Source: Leptodactylus fallax (lineage: Eukaryota; Chordata; Amphibia; Anura; Leptodactylidae). Taken from it: a stretch of 64,000 nt of DNA. Below, piece after piece: positions 25,101-35,200 of this stretch. Every line of letters starts with the position of its first letter. Within the stretch, counting starts at the first letter, position 1. The position numbers were made by a program, and so were the translations under genes. The notes beneath the pieces are model-generated. The model made no database searches. It was not told where the DNA came from and saw only the letters and a program-made list of their open reading frames with translations. Location: contig CAMRHE010000459.1 of assembly GCA_947044405.1 (NCBI GenBank), positions 1,008,501-1,072,500 on the forward strand, given 5' to 3'.

Positions 25101-25166
25101 AACAAAAAATCTCCTGCGCATTGACTTTTGCTTGCGGAGATAACCGCACTTCTTCACGTCGTCCAT
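13131..25166 (-). CDS. IRS3: Insulin receptor substrate, IRS3-type (exons 25166-24842, 17286-16994, 16643-14828, probable tail 13141-13131)
   Basis: IRS proteins are membrane-proximal scaffolds. They bind activated insulin/IGF1 receptors by a PTB domain, phosphoinositides by a PH domain, and recruit PI3-kinase p85 through phosphorylated YxxM sites. Residues 1-108 form the PH domain ([38 protein letters not shown]). Residues about 120-230 form the PTB domain ([44 protein letters not shown] then [18 protein letters not shown]). The tail has eight YxxM motifs (YISM, YAMM, YMPM, YVPM, YVMM, YMNM, YITM, YTHM) and two SHP2-type sites ([17 protein letters not shown]). Phases agree at each junction (1, then 0). 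The product is about 814 residues, longer than rodent IRS3 and shorter than IRS1/IRS2. The IRS3 assignment rests on its position beside SAP25 and NYAP1; the family is certain, the paralogue less so. Confidence 0.88.
13190..14812. repeat. Minisatellite of 71/72 bp unit, about 22 copies, abutting the IRS3 coding exon
   Basis: The unit contains 'agataatgtagtagatgtca', 'cctgcagtcctatgtaacac' and 'cacagataacacagtgataa'. Length alternates between 72 ('gtagatgtc') and 71 ('gtagtgtc'), with a few extra CA insertions. On the IRS3 sense strand (-) each copy contains CTGCAG|GTGACA, which resembles both an acceptor and a donor. The 72-mers keep the IRS3 reading frame open, so the coding exon appears to run on as far as 14295. 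That extension is very likely intron. Confidence 0.95.
14828..16643 (-). CDS. IRS3: IRS3 long exon: PTB end, YxxM tail, SHP2 sites
   Basis: Acceptor 'gtgactttgcag' precedes GTG (Val) at 16643-16641; the exon stays open for 605 codons to a donor 'gaaacag|gtactg' after 14828, ending one base into a codon. The 5' end completes the PTB domain. The rest is Ser/Pro-rich with the YxxM sites, 'GEYVSIHY' at the place where IRS1 has its GRB2-binding tyrosine, and the two C-terminal SHP2-type tyrosines. Exon-internal frame is intact. Confidence 0.92.
16994..17286 (-). CDS. IRS3: IRS3 PTB exon
   Basis: Acceptor 'cttctcttccacag' ends at 17287 and the donor is 'gatgcag|gtaagagc' after 16994. The 293 bases encode the PTB core. 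A 350 bp intron separates it from the long exon. It enters with two bases of a codon begun by the PH exon, giving Ala at the junction. Confidence 0.92.
17895..19280. repeat. 41 bp minisatellite inside the LINE 3' UTR, about 33 copies
   Basis: The unit is 'caacctccaataacactact' followed by 'gtcaccacaccgccatctgt' and 'a'. The first copy overlaps the last codons of the LINE ORF ('...cctccaataa'), so the unit was generated from the LINE stop region. Variation is mostly C/T substitution. Confidence 0.95.
19428..20308. repeat. 31 bp minisatellite inside the LINE 3' tail, about 28 copies
   Basis: The unit is 'tgtacagagcaccatgggat' plus 'taatataataa'; some copies lack 'ga' or have 'ggaattaata'. It follows the LINE 3' UTR block directly, and the terminal 'gggattattggtgctatata' is the native LINE end, so this array too grew from LINE sequence. 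Confidence 0.95.
20339..21875 (+). mobile_element. Tc1-like DNA transposon, copy 1, defective, left end truncated
   Basis: Nearly identical to the copy at 39399-40986. The right end is '...actttccgtacccactg' followed by TA. The left end starts at 'ttcagatccc' directly against the LINE (aat)n tail and lacks the outer ~17 bp. Transposase pieces on + include [20 protein letters not shown] and [20 protein letters not shown], with QQDNDPKHS holding the second catalytic Asp. The expected DET is EET here ('CSEETK'), and about 30 bp are missing near 20784. Frameshifts and stops break the ORF. Confidence 0.85.
22300..24735. repeat. Minisatellite of about 37 bp unit in the large IRS3 intron
   Basis: Outer parts (22300-23130, 24540-24735) are variable copies of 'cagaccccgctacaccatcc' plus 'cctgtatatacacacagca'. 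The centre, about 23135-24540, is about 38 copies of one 37 bp version ('ccaggccagaccctgctaca' + 'ccgtgacctgtatacac') in which I saw no differences. The array ends about 100 bp downstream (in IRS3 sense) of the PH exon donor at 24841. Confidence 0.95.
24842..25166 (-). CDS. IRS3: IRS3 first coding exon, PH domain
   Basis: Start ATG at 25166-25164 gives [20 protein letters not shown], placing the PH domain a few residues from the N terminus as in other IRS proteins. In-frame sequence upstream is open for a short way but has no better Met, so a further 5' exon cannot be excluded. Donor 'cccagg|gtaatg' after 24842 leaves one base of a codon, matching the PTB exon. Confidence 0.88.
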
Positions 25167-25199
25167 GATCAGGTGCAGCAAATTGTTGTTTTTGGTATT

Positions 25200-26850
25200 A
25201 TTTTTTAAATTTCATGTCCAAAAAAATAAATGTAAATTTTTTTTTTTTTTTAATTCTGCTATAACGTCCTTATAGAAAGTACCGATTCCTTTAGTATATT
25301 CTCCAGATTGAAAAAAAAAAAAAAATTTGAATTTTTTTTTTTCTTCAAGAATATGAAAAAAGTGACTGATTTTCCAGAAAATCTGCTACATAGTCTGAGG
25401 AGCCGGTTACTTCTGGCTCCGTCCCTGATAACTCTTATGTTCTTTTGCAAAAATATTCCAGTGCCACCTACTACACAGCGCTGCGCCCCGCTGTCCTCAA
25501 TCCAGGTATTATACTAATACGTCTAGCCTCACCACGTGGGAGAAAAAAAAAAAAAAAATTAAAAATACATTCCTAGCTAAATATTTTTTGAAGAGATTTT
25601 TTTTAAAAAGTGCTGTTTTTCTTCTTTAGGCCCCAAAATTTGCGCAATTTATTTAAAATATTTTTCAGATATTTTTGTTGGGCGTTTTTGAAGCCTTAAG
25701 CCCAGAGAAAATTTTAATTCTTAATTCTAAAATTAAAAAAAAAAACAAAACAAAAAACACTTCACTTATTCTATCATGTGCCAGAAGAAATGTAACAAGA
25801 CAGCAGCGCCTTCTCGCCTCGGGGCGTACATTAGCACTGCTATATAAATCAGCTCGTGCAGCACACCGCTTACAGCCACTGAATGGATTTCCCTAAACAA
25901 TGGCCACTTTAATTCACTATTTTTTTTTTTTCCCTTGACTTGTCTTCCAAGAAAAAGTGATCACTTCAACGTAAAGAAACAAGCTCAATGTTGTCTCCCC
26001 ATTTCCCTGAAGTTCAAAAAAAAAAAAAAAAAAAAAATACCCCACCAAAAATATTTAGAATTTCAAGCAAAATTAAAAAAAAAAAAAAAAAGCACTTTGG
26101 GAACTTTAACAAAAAAAAAAAAAAAAAAAATAGTGCATATTTTTTTTTAATAATAATTTCTAATTTCTAGTTACTAGACAAGTAAAAAATGTGCAAATAA
26201 TGAAGCAGAAAAAAAAAAAAAACCCTTTGTAAAGGTGCTCAAATTGGTTAATGATTGACCGTCCGGACCGCAGGGAGAAGGCACAATCTAGAAACGCAAA
26301 ATCAGACGTCGGCAGCTGTCGGCAAGACTTTGGAGAAAGTAAAAAAAAAATTATTTGAGAGCGATTGGTTTGTAATAATCTTTGGAAATACTGAAATCGT
26401 TCACACACAGTGATTGGCAGCTTTAGAAGTCGGGGCAGATTTTACCTGAGAGGGGAGAAAAAAAAAAAATAGGTCGCTACCACTTTAAAAAAAAAAAAAA
26501 AAAAATTTGCAGCTTCAGCATAAAACATTCTTTGCAAGTAAGGCGATGTTTAAATGCAAGTGCGCAAAGCTTTTCCCATCTGTCCCTCTATAAAACTAGA
26601 CTATGTCAGGCGACGCCGCGTGTCCGGAAAAAAAAAAAAGTCACAATTTACTAGACACCTGAGAAAAAAAAAATGCAACAAGAAAATACAACTTTGCTCG
26701 AAAATACGGAAAAAAAAAAGCGACACAGGGACAGACATAAATCTGCCGTCTGACAGGAGGCGTTACTGAGTGAAGCAGCCAAAAAAAATTTCACATAAAA
26801 GTCACATTCAAGTTTTTGAAGAAAATAAAAATGTTATTTTTCCCAAGGCT
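25200..26850. other. A/T-tract-rich DNA upstream of IRS3
   Basis: More than a dozen A runs of nine or longer lie on the + strand (for example near 25311, 25542, 26016, 26074, 26110, 26212, 26489, 26630), with T runs near 25238, 25330 and 25920. No coding exon is supported. It covers the 5' flank of IRS3 and may include its promoter or a 5' UTR exon, which I cannot locate. Confidence 0.6.
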
Positions 26851-26939
26851 TGAGAAATGCTAGGCAGGTCATGTGCTGCTACAATGTAACAGGGCTGCAT
26901 CCATGTAAAAGCCAGGCCTCAGCCCCACATACCGCTGCT

Positions 26940-27480
26940 TCATGCTCTGCACATGTGTCCTTACAGGATGGCGCTGGCTGTCTGGCAGGCAGGCAGGCAG
27001 GCAGGCAGTGGCTGCTCCTTCCCCCCCTTACCCCTGCTGCAGCTCAGGGCTGGGGGCTGGCATGCTGCTGCTGCAGCAGTCTGGGCTCTGGCACTCTGCT
27101 TGTCCTTTGGCCTGTTGGATCAGGGGTTAGTGCTGTCCATCTGCCCTGGCACACAGGGGGTGGGGGGAGCAAATACCTGGATCCTAGCAGGGCATGCTGC
27201 TCCTTCCATGCAGGCAGGGGGGCTCAGTCCTCATGCAGCAGCAGTGGGGGACCCCTGGGTGAGGAGGGGGCTGCAGGCTTTATCTTCAGGGCAGGCATGG
27301 CAGCATTTCAGGTGTGGGGCACATTGCATGGGTGTGGGGGGCAGCAGGGGAGGACAGGGGCTGACACTGCACACACAGCAGCTGAACTAAACTTGTTTTC
27401 TGCAATCCCCTCCCATGGTCAGACAGCAGCTGAATGACAGGCAGCACATGGTCCTAAAGGCAGCAGCTTCGCCGTCCACC
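26940..27480. other. GC-rich patch upstream of IRS3, CTG/CAG- and GGCA-rich
   Basis: The base composition rises sharply, with (ggca)n at about 26985-27007 and repeated 'ctgctgc'/'gcagcag'. All three + frames are partly open but show no recognisable domain, and CpGs are few. It could be a degenerate low-complexity or regulatory patch. No gene is called. Confidence 0.4.
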
Positions 27481-27594
27481 CTGCTAGTGTTGCTACACCC
27501 AGTGTGAGTGTGTGTACACGCTGCACCCTGCCAGAAACTGTCTCACTATGTAATATATGTGTAATCTACACACAGCCTACAGTTACTCTGCTCA

Positions 27595-30500
27595 CACTCA
27601 CTATACAGGGTGCACACTCAGTATAGCGAATCAACAGATTGCTCACACTCACTATACAGGGTGCACACTCAGTATAGAGAATCAACAGATTGCTCACACT
27701 CACTATACAGGGTGTACACTCAGTATACATAATACGATTCACACTCACTATACAGGTTGCACACTCAGTATAGAGAATCAACAGATTGCTCACACTCACT
27801 ATACAGGGTGCACACAGTATAGAGAATCAACAGATTGCTCACACTCACTATACAGGGTACACACTCAGTATAGAGAATCAACAGATTGCTCACACTCACT
27901 ATACAGGGTGCACACTCAGTATACAGAATACTATTCATACTCACTATACAGGGTACACACTCAGTATACAGAACACTATTCACACTCACTATACAGGGTG
28001 CACACTCAGTATACAGAATACTATTCACACTCATTATACAGGGTGCACACTCAGTATACAGAATACTATTCACACTCACTATACAGGGTGCACACTCGGT
28101 ATAGAGAATCAACAGATTGCTCACACTCACTATACAGGGTGCACACTCGGTATAGAGAATCAACAGATTGCTCACACTCACTATACAGGGTGCACACAGT
28201 ATAGAGAATCAACAGATTGCTCACACTCACTATACAGGGTACACACTCAGTATAGAGAATCAACAGATTGCTCACACTCACTATACAGGGTGCACACTCA
28301 GTATACAGAATACTATTCATACTCACTATACAGGGTACACACTCAGTATACAGAACACTATTCACACTCACTATACAGGGTGCACACTCAGTATACAGAA
28401 CACTATTCACACTCACTATACAGGTTGCACACTCAGTATACAGAATACTATTCACACTCACTATACAGGGTGCACACTCAGTATACAGAATACTATTCAC
28501 ACTCACTATACAGGGTGCACACTCGGTATAGAGAATCAACAGATTGCTCACACTCACTATACAGGGTGCACACTCAGTATAGAGAATCAACAGATTGCTC
28601 ACACTCACTATACAGGGTGCACACTCGGTATAGAGAATCAACAGATTGCTCACACTCACTATACAGGGTGCACACAGTATAGAGAATCAACAGATTGCTC
28701 ACACTCACTATACAGGGTACACACTCAGTATAGAGAATCAACAGATTGCTCACACTCACTATACAGGGTGCACACTCAGTATACAGAATACTATTCATAC
28801 TCACTATACAGGGTACACACTCAGTATACAGAACACTATTCACACTCACTATACAGGGTGCACACTCAGTATACAGAACACTATTCACACTCACTTTACA
28901 GGGTGCACACTCAGTATACAGAATACTATTCACACTCACTATACAGGGTGCACACTCAGTATACAGAATACTATTCACACTCACTATACAGGGTGCACAC
29001 TCGGTATAGAGAATCAACAGATTGCTCACTCTCACTATACAGGGTGCACACTCAGTCTAGATAATCAACAGTTTGCTCACAATCACTATACAAGGTGCAC
29101 ACTCAGTATACAGAATACTATTCACACTCACTATGCAGGGTGCACACTCAGTATAGAGAATCAACAGATTGCTCACAGTCACTATACAGGGTGCACACTC
29201 AGTATAGAGAATCAACAGATTGCTCACACTCACTATACAGGGTGCACACTCAGTCTAGAGAATCAACAGATTGCTCACACTCACTATACAGGGTGCACAC
29301 TCAGTATAGAGAATCAACAGATTGCTCACACTCACTATACAGGGTGCACACTCAGTATAGAGAATCAACAGATTGCTCACACTCACTATACAGGGTGCAC
29401 ACAGTATAGAGAATCAACAGATTGCTCACAGTCACTATACAGGGTGCACACTCAGTATAGAGAATCAACAGATTGCTCACACTCACTATACAGGGTGCAC
29501 ACTCAGTCTAGAGAATCAACAGATTGCTCACACTCACTATACAGGGTGCACACAGTATAGAGAATCAACAGATTGCTAACACTCACTTTACAGGGTGCAC
29601 ACTCAGGCTAGAGAATCAACAGATTGCTCACACTCACTATACAGGGTGCACACTCAGTCTAGAGAATCAACAGATTACACTCACTATACCGGGTGCACAC
29701 TCAGTATAGAGAATCAACAGATTGCTCACACTCACTATAGAGGGTGCACACTCAGTATAGCGAATCAACAGATTGCTCACACTCACTATACAGGGTGCAC
29801 ACTCAGTCTAGAGAATCAACAGATTGCTCACACTCAATATACAGGGTGTACACTCAGTATACAGAATACTATTCATACTCACTATACAGGGTACACACTC
29901 AGTATACAGAATACTATTCACACTCACTATACAGGATGCACACTCAGTATAGAGAATCATCAGATTGCTCACACTCACTATACAGGGTGCACACTCAGTA
30001 TACAGAATACTATTCACACTCACTATACAGGGTGCACACTCAGTATACAGAATACTATTCACACTCACTATACAGGGTGCACACTCAATATATAGAATAC
30101 TATTCACACTCACTATACAGGGTGCACACTCAGTATAGAGAATCAACAGATTGCTCACACTCACTATACAGGGTGCACACTCAGTATACAGAATACTATT
30201 TATACTCACTATACAGGATACACACTCAGTATACAGAATACTATTCACAATCACTATACAGGGTGCACACTCAGTATACAGAATACTATTCATACTCACT
30301 ATACAGGGTGCATACTCAATATACAGAATACTATTCACACTCACTATACAGGGTGCACACTCAGTATAGAGAATCAAAAGATTGCTCACACTCAATATAC
30401 AGGGTGTACACTCAGTATACAGAATACTATTCACACTCACTATACAGGGTACACACTCAGTATAGAGAATCAACAGATTGCTCACACTCACTATACAGGG

Positions 30501-31940
30501 TGCACACTCAGTATAGAGAATCAACAGATTGCTCACACTCACTATACAAGGTGCACACTCAGTATACAGAATACTATTCACACTCACTATACAGGGTGTA
30601 CACTCAGTATACATAATACTATTCACACTCACTATACAGGGTACACACTCAGTATACAGAATACTATTCATACTCACTATACAGGGTGCACACTCAGTAT
30701 ACAGAATACTATTCACACTCACTATACAGGGTGCACACTCAGTATAGAGAATCAACAGATTGCTCACACTCACTATACAGGGTGCACACTCAGTATATAG
30801 AGAATCAACAGATTGCCACACCACAAAGGGGGCGAACAAGAAAAAAAAGAATACTATTCACACTCACTATACAGGGTGCACACTCAGTATACAGAATACT
30901 ATTCACACTCACTATACAGGGTGCACACTCAGTATACAGAATACTATTCACACTCACTATACAGGGTGCACACTCAGTATACAGAATACTATTCACACTC
31001 ACTATACAGGGTGCACACTCAGTATACAGAATACTATTCACACTCACTATACAGGGTGCACACTCAGTATACAGAATACTATTCACACTCACTATACAGG
31101 GTGCACACTCAGTATACAGAATACTATTCACACTCACTATACAGGGTGAACACTCAGTATAGAGAATCAAAAGATTGCTCACACTCACTATAGAGAATCA
31201 ACAGATTTCTCACACTCACTATACAGGGTGTACACTCTGTATACAGAATACTATTGACACTCACTATGCAGGGTGCACACTGAGTATACAGAATGAATAG
31301 CTTGCTCACTCTCACTAAACAGGGTGTACACTCATTATGCAGAATACTATTCAAACTCACTATACAGGGTGCACACTACTCACATTCAGTATAGTGATAA
31401 ACACACTGTTGTCACTCAGTATAATGAGGTACACTACTGATACACTACAGTAGTACTGTAAACTATTCACACTCACTATACAGGGTGTACACTCAGCATA
31501 GAGAATCAACAGATTGCTCACACTCACTATATAGGGTGCACACTCAGTATACAGGGTACACACTCAGTATACAGGGTACACACTCAGTATACAGAATACT
31601 ATTCACACTCACTATACAGGGTGTACTCAGTATACAGAATACTATTCACACTCACTATACAGAGTGTACACTCAATATACAGAATACTATTCACACTCAC
31701 TATGCAGGGTGTACACTCAGTATAGAGAATCAACAGATTGCTCACACTCACATTCACTAAACTGAATGTGAGTGTGATTGCTCACACTCACATTCAGTTT
31801 AGTGATAAACACACTGCTGTCACTCAGTATACAGGAGTACAATACTGCTACACTACTCTAGTACTTTAAACTATTCTCACTCACTATACAGGGTGTAAAC
31901 TCAGTATGCAGAATATTATTCACACTCACTATACAGAGTG
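27595..31940. repeat. Satellite-like array with two unit types (45 and 48-51 bp) and higher-order repeats
   Basis: Type A contains 'gaatcaacagattgctcaca' and type B 'cagaatactattcacactca'; both share 'ctcactatacagggtgcaca'. They occur in ordered blocks: a pattern beginning at 27786 repeats at 28168 (382 bp) and again at 28646 (478 bp; the extra 96 bp equals one A plus one B). From 30850 to 31150 only identical 45 bp B units occur, just after a 35 bp unrelated interruption at 30814-30848. Beyond 31160 the copies decay. Confidence 0.95.
31754..31805. repeat. Perfect 24 bp inverted repeat with 4 bp loop
   Basis: Arms 31754-31777 and 31782-31805 are exact reverse complements (left arm starts 'tcactaaactgaatgtgagt'), with loop 'ttgc'. 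It lies in decayed sequence between the two large arrays. Confidence 0.85.
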
Positions 31941-32234
31941 TACACTAGTCACATTCAGTATAGTGATAAACACTGGTGTCACTCAGTATACAGGAGTACA
32001 CTACTCACCATCTGACTATAAACTGCTCACACTCATTAGTGTGCGTCTTCTCTAACATTTAGTATACATGGTGTGCACTTCTCATATATTACCTACACTT
32101 ATTATACACACTGAACTCTGATCAAACTCAGTTGAAGTGGACACTGTTCACACTCAGTTTAAGGAGTTAGCACATTGCTCCTAATTAGTTTACAAGATAA
32201 CTACATTGCAGTAGTACACTACTCACACTCAATA

Positions 32235-35200
32235 ACCAGAGTGTATTCTCTTACACTTATACAGATAGTACTCAGCTCACAAGTAATATGCACGGTATAC
32301 TCTGCTCATACTTATTATACAGGGTGTACTCTGCTCACACTTATTATACAGGGTGTACTCTGCTCACACTTATTATACAGGGTGTACTCTGCTAATACAT
32401 ATTATACAGGGTGTGCTCTGCTCACACTTATTATACAGGGTGTACTCAGCACAATCTTATTATACAGGATGTACTCTGCTCACACTTATTATACAGGGTG
32501 TACTCAGCTTACACTTATTATACAGGGTGTACTCTGCTCATACTTATTATACAGGGTGTACTCAGCTCACACTTATTATACAGGGTGTACTCAGCACAAT
32601 CGTATTATACAGGATGTACTCCGCTCACACTTATTATACAGGATGTACACTGCTCACACTTTATTATACAGGGTGTACACTACTCACACTTACATAGGGT
32701 GTACACTACTCACACTTATTATACAGGGTGTACACAGCTCATACTTATTATACAGGGTGTACTCTCCTCACACTTATTATACAGGGTGTACTTTTCTCAC
32801 ACTTATTATACAGGGTGTACCTGCTCACACTTATTATACAGGGTGTACTCAGTTCACAATTATTACACAGGATGTACTTTGCTCACTCTTATTATAAAGA
32901 TTGTACTCAGGGTGTACTCTTCTCAGACTTATACAGAGTGTACACTGCTCACACTTATGATACAGATTGTTCTCAGATCACACTTATTATACAGGGTGTA
33001 CTCAGCTCATACTTATACAGGGTGTACTCAGCTCACACTTATTATAAAGTGTGTACTCGGCTCATACTTATTATAGAGGGTGTACACTGTTCACACTTAT
33101 TATACAGGGTGTACTCAGCTCATACTTATTATACAGGGTGTACAAAGCTCACACTTAATAATAAATATTGTACTCTGCTCACACTTATTATACAGGGTGT
33201 ACTCTGCTCACACTTATAATACAGGGTGTACTCTGCTCACACTTATTAGACAGGGTGTACACTGCTCACACTTATTATACAGGGTGTACTCTGCTCACAC
33301 TTATTATACAGGGTGTACTCTGCTCACACTTATTAGCCAGGGGATACACTGCTCACACTTATTATACAGGGTGTACACTACTCACACTTATTATACAGGG
33401 TGTACTCTGCTCAAACTTATTATACAGGGTGTACTCAACTCACACTTATTTTACAGGGTGTACTTAGCTCACACTTATTATACAGGGAATACTCTGCTCA
33501 CATTTATTATACAGGGTGTACTCTGCTCACACTTACTATACAGGGTGTACTCTTCTAACACTTATTATACAGGGTGTACTCTTCTCACATTTATATAGGG
33601 TGTACACTGCTCACACTTATTATACAGGGTGTACACTGCTCACACTTATTATACAGGGTGTACACTGCTCACACTTATACAGGGTATACACTGCTCACAC
33701 TTATTATAAAGGGTATACTCTGCTCACGCTTATTATACAGATTGCACTCTTCTAACACTTATTATACAGGGTGTACTTTCTCATACTTATATAGGATGTA
33801 CTCAGCTCACACTTATTATACAGGGTGTACACTACTAACACTTATTATACAGGGTGTACTCTGCTCACACTTATTATACAGCGTGTACACTTCTCACACT
33901 TATTATACAGGGTATACTCCGCTCACACTTATTATACAGGGTATACTCTGCTCACAATTATTATACAGATTGTATTCTTCTCACACTTATTATACAGGGT
34001 GTACACTACTAACACTTATACAGGGTGTACACTGCTCACACTTATACAGGGTGTACACTGCTCACACTTATGATACAGGGTGTACACTGCTCACACTTAT
34101 TATACAGGGTGCACACTGCTCACACTTATTATACAGGGTGTACTCAGTTCACAATTATTATACAGGATGTACTCTGCTCACACTTATTATAAAGATTGTA
34201 CTCAGGGTGTACTCTTCTCAGACTTATACAGGGTGTACACTGCTCACACTTATGATACAGATTGTTCTCAGCTCACACTTATTATACAGGGTGTTCTCAG
34301 CTCACACTTATTATACAGGATGTACTCAGCTCACAATTATCATACAGGGTGTTCTCAGCTCACACTTATACAGGGTATACTCAGCTCACACTTATTATAC
34401 AGGGTGTACTCCGCTCACACTTATTATACAGGGTATACTCAGCTCACACTTATACAGGGTGTACACTGCTCACACTTATTATACAGGGTATACTCCGCTC
34501 ACACTTATTAAACAGGGTGTACAGTAATACCTCGTACACTCGCGTTTCCGAATTTGCGAATTCACAGATTCGGGATATTTTTTTGGCAACTAACATATAT
34601 AGATTTTGCTCTTTTTTCTCAGATCTGTGAAATTTAAAAAAAAAAAAAGACCTTCGCTATTGGGTAGTAGCGTCCTGTTCGTTACGTACCCGGTAATTAG
34701 TTTCATTTTACTGTGAGTGTATAAGAAAAATGAATGAATGTATTAATATACAGTACTGTACAGTATACTTTAGTATACTGTACAGTACTGTAGGGTAAAG
34801 TTTATTGATATTTAGGGGTTAAACATTAGAAACTGGCATTGTAAGCGCTTCTAATTGCTTGTACCAAACATTCGCGATTCCTCGCGATCCGCGACCGGTT
34901 CTGGACCCTAACCTCGCGAATGTACGAGGTATTACTGTACTCAGATCACACTTATTATACAGGGTATACTCCGCTCACACTTATTATACAGGGTGTACTC
35001 AGCTCACACTTATTATACAGGGTGTACACTGTTCAAACTTATTATACAGGGTGTACTCCACTCACACTTATTATAGAGGGTGTACTCAGCTCATACTCAT
35101 TATACATGATGTACTCAGCTCATACTTATTATACAGGGTGTACTCTTCTCATACTTATACAGGGTGTACACTGCTCACACTTATTATACAGATTGTACTC

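Noticed and set aside
26850..27437. 195-codon open frame on +, rich in Cys, Ala and Gly
   Set aside because: Overlapping open frames in a GC-rich low-complexity patch; no domain and no splice context.
27557..31193. Many overlapping 60-340 codon ORFs on both strands (HTHYTGCTLSI and SLYRVHTQY type)
   Set aside because: Both strands and several frames are open at once because unit lengths are multiples of three; this is repeat translation.
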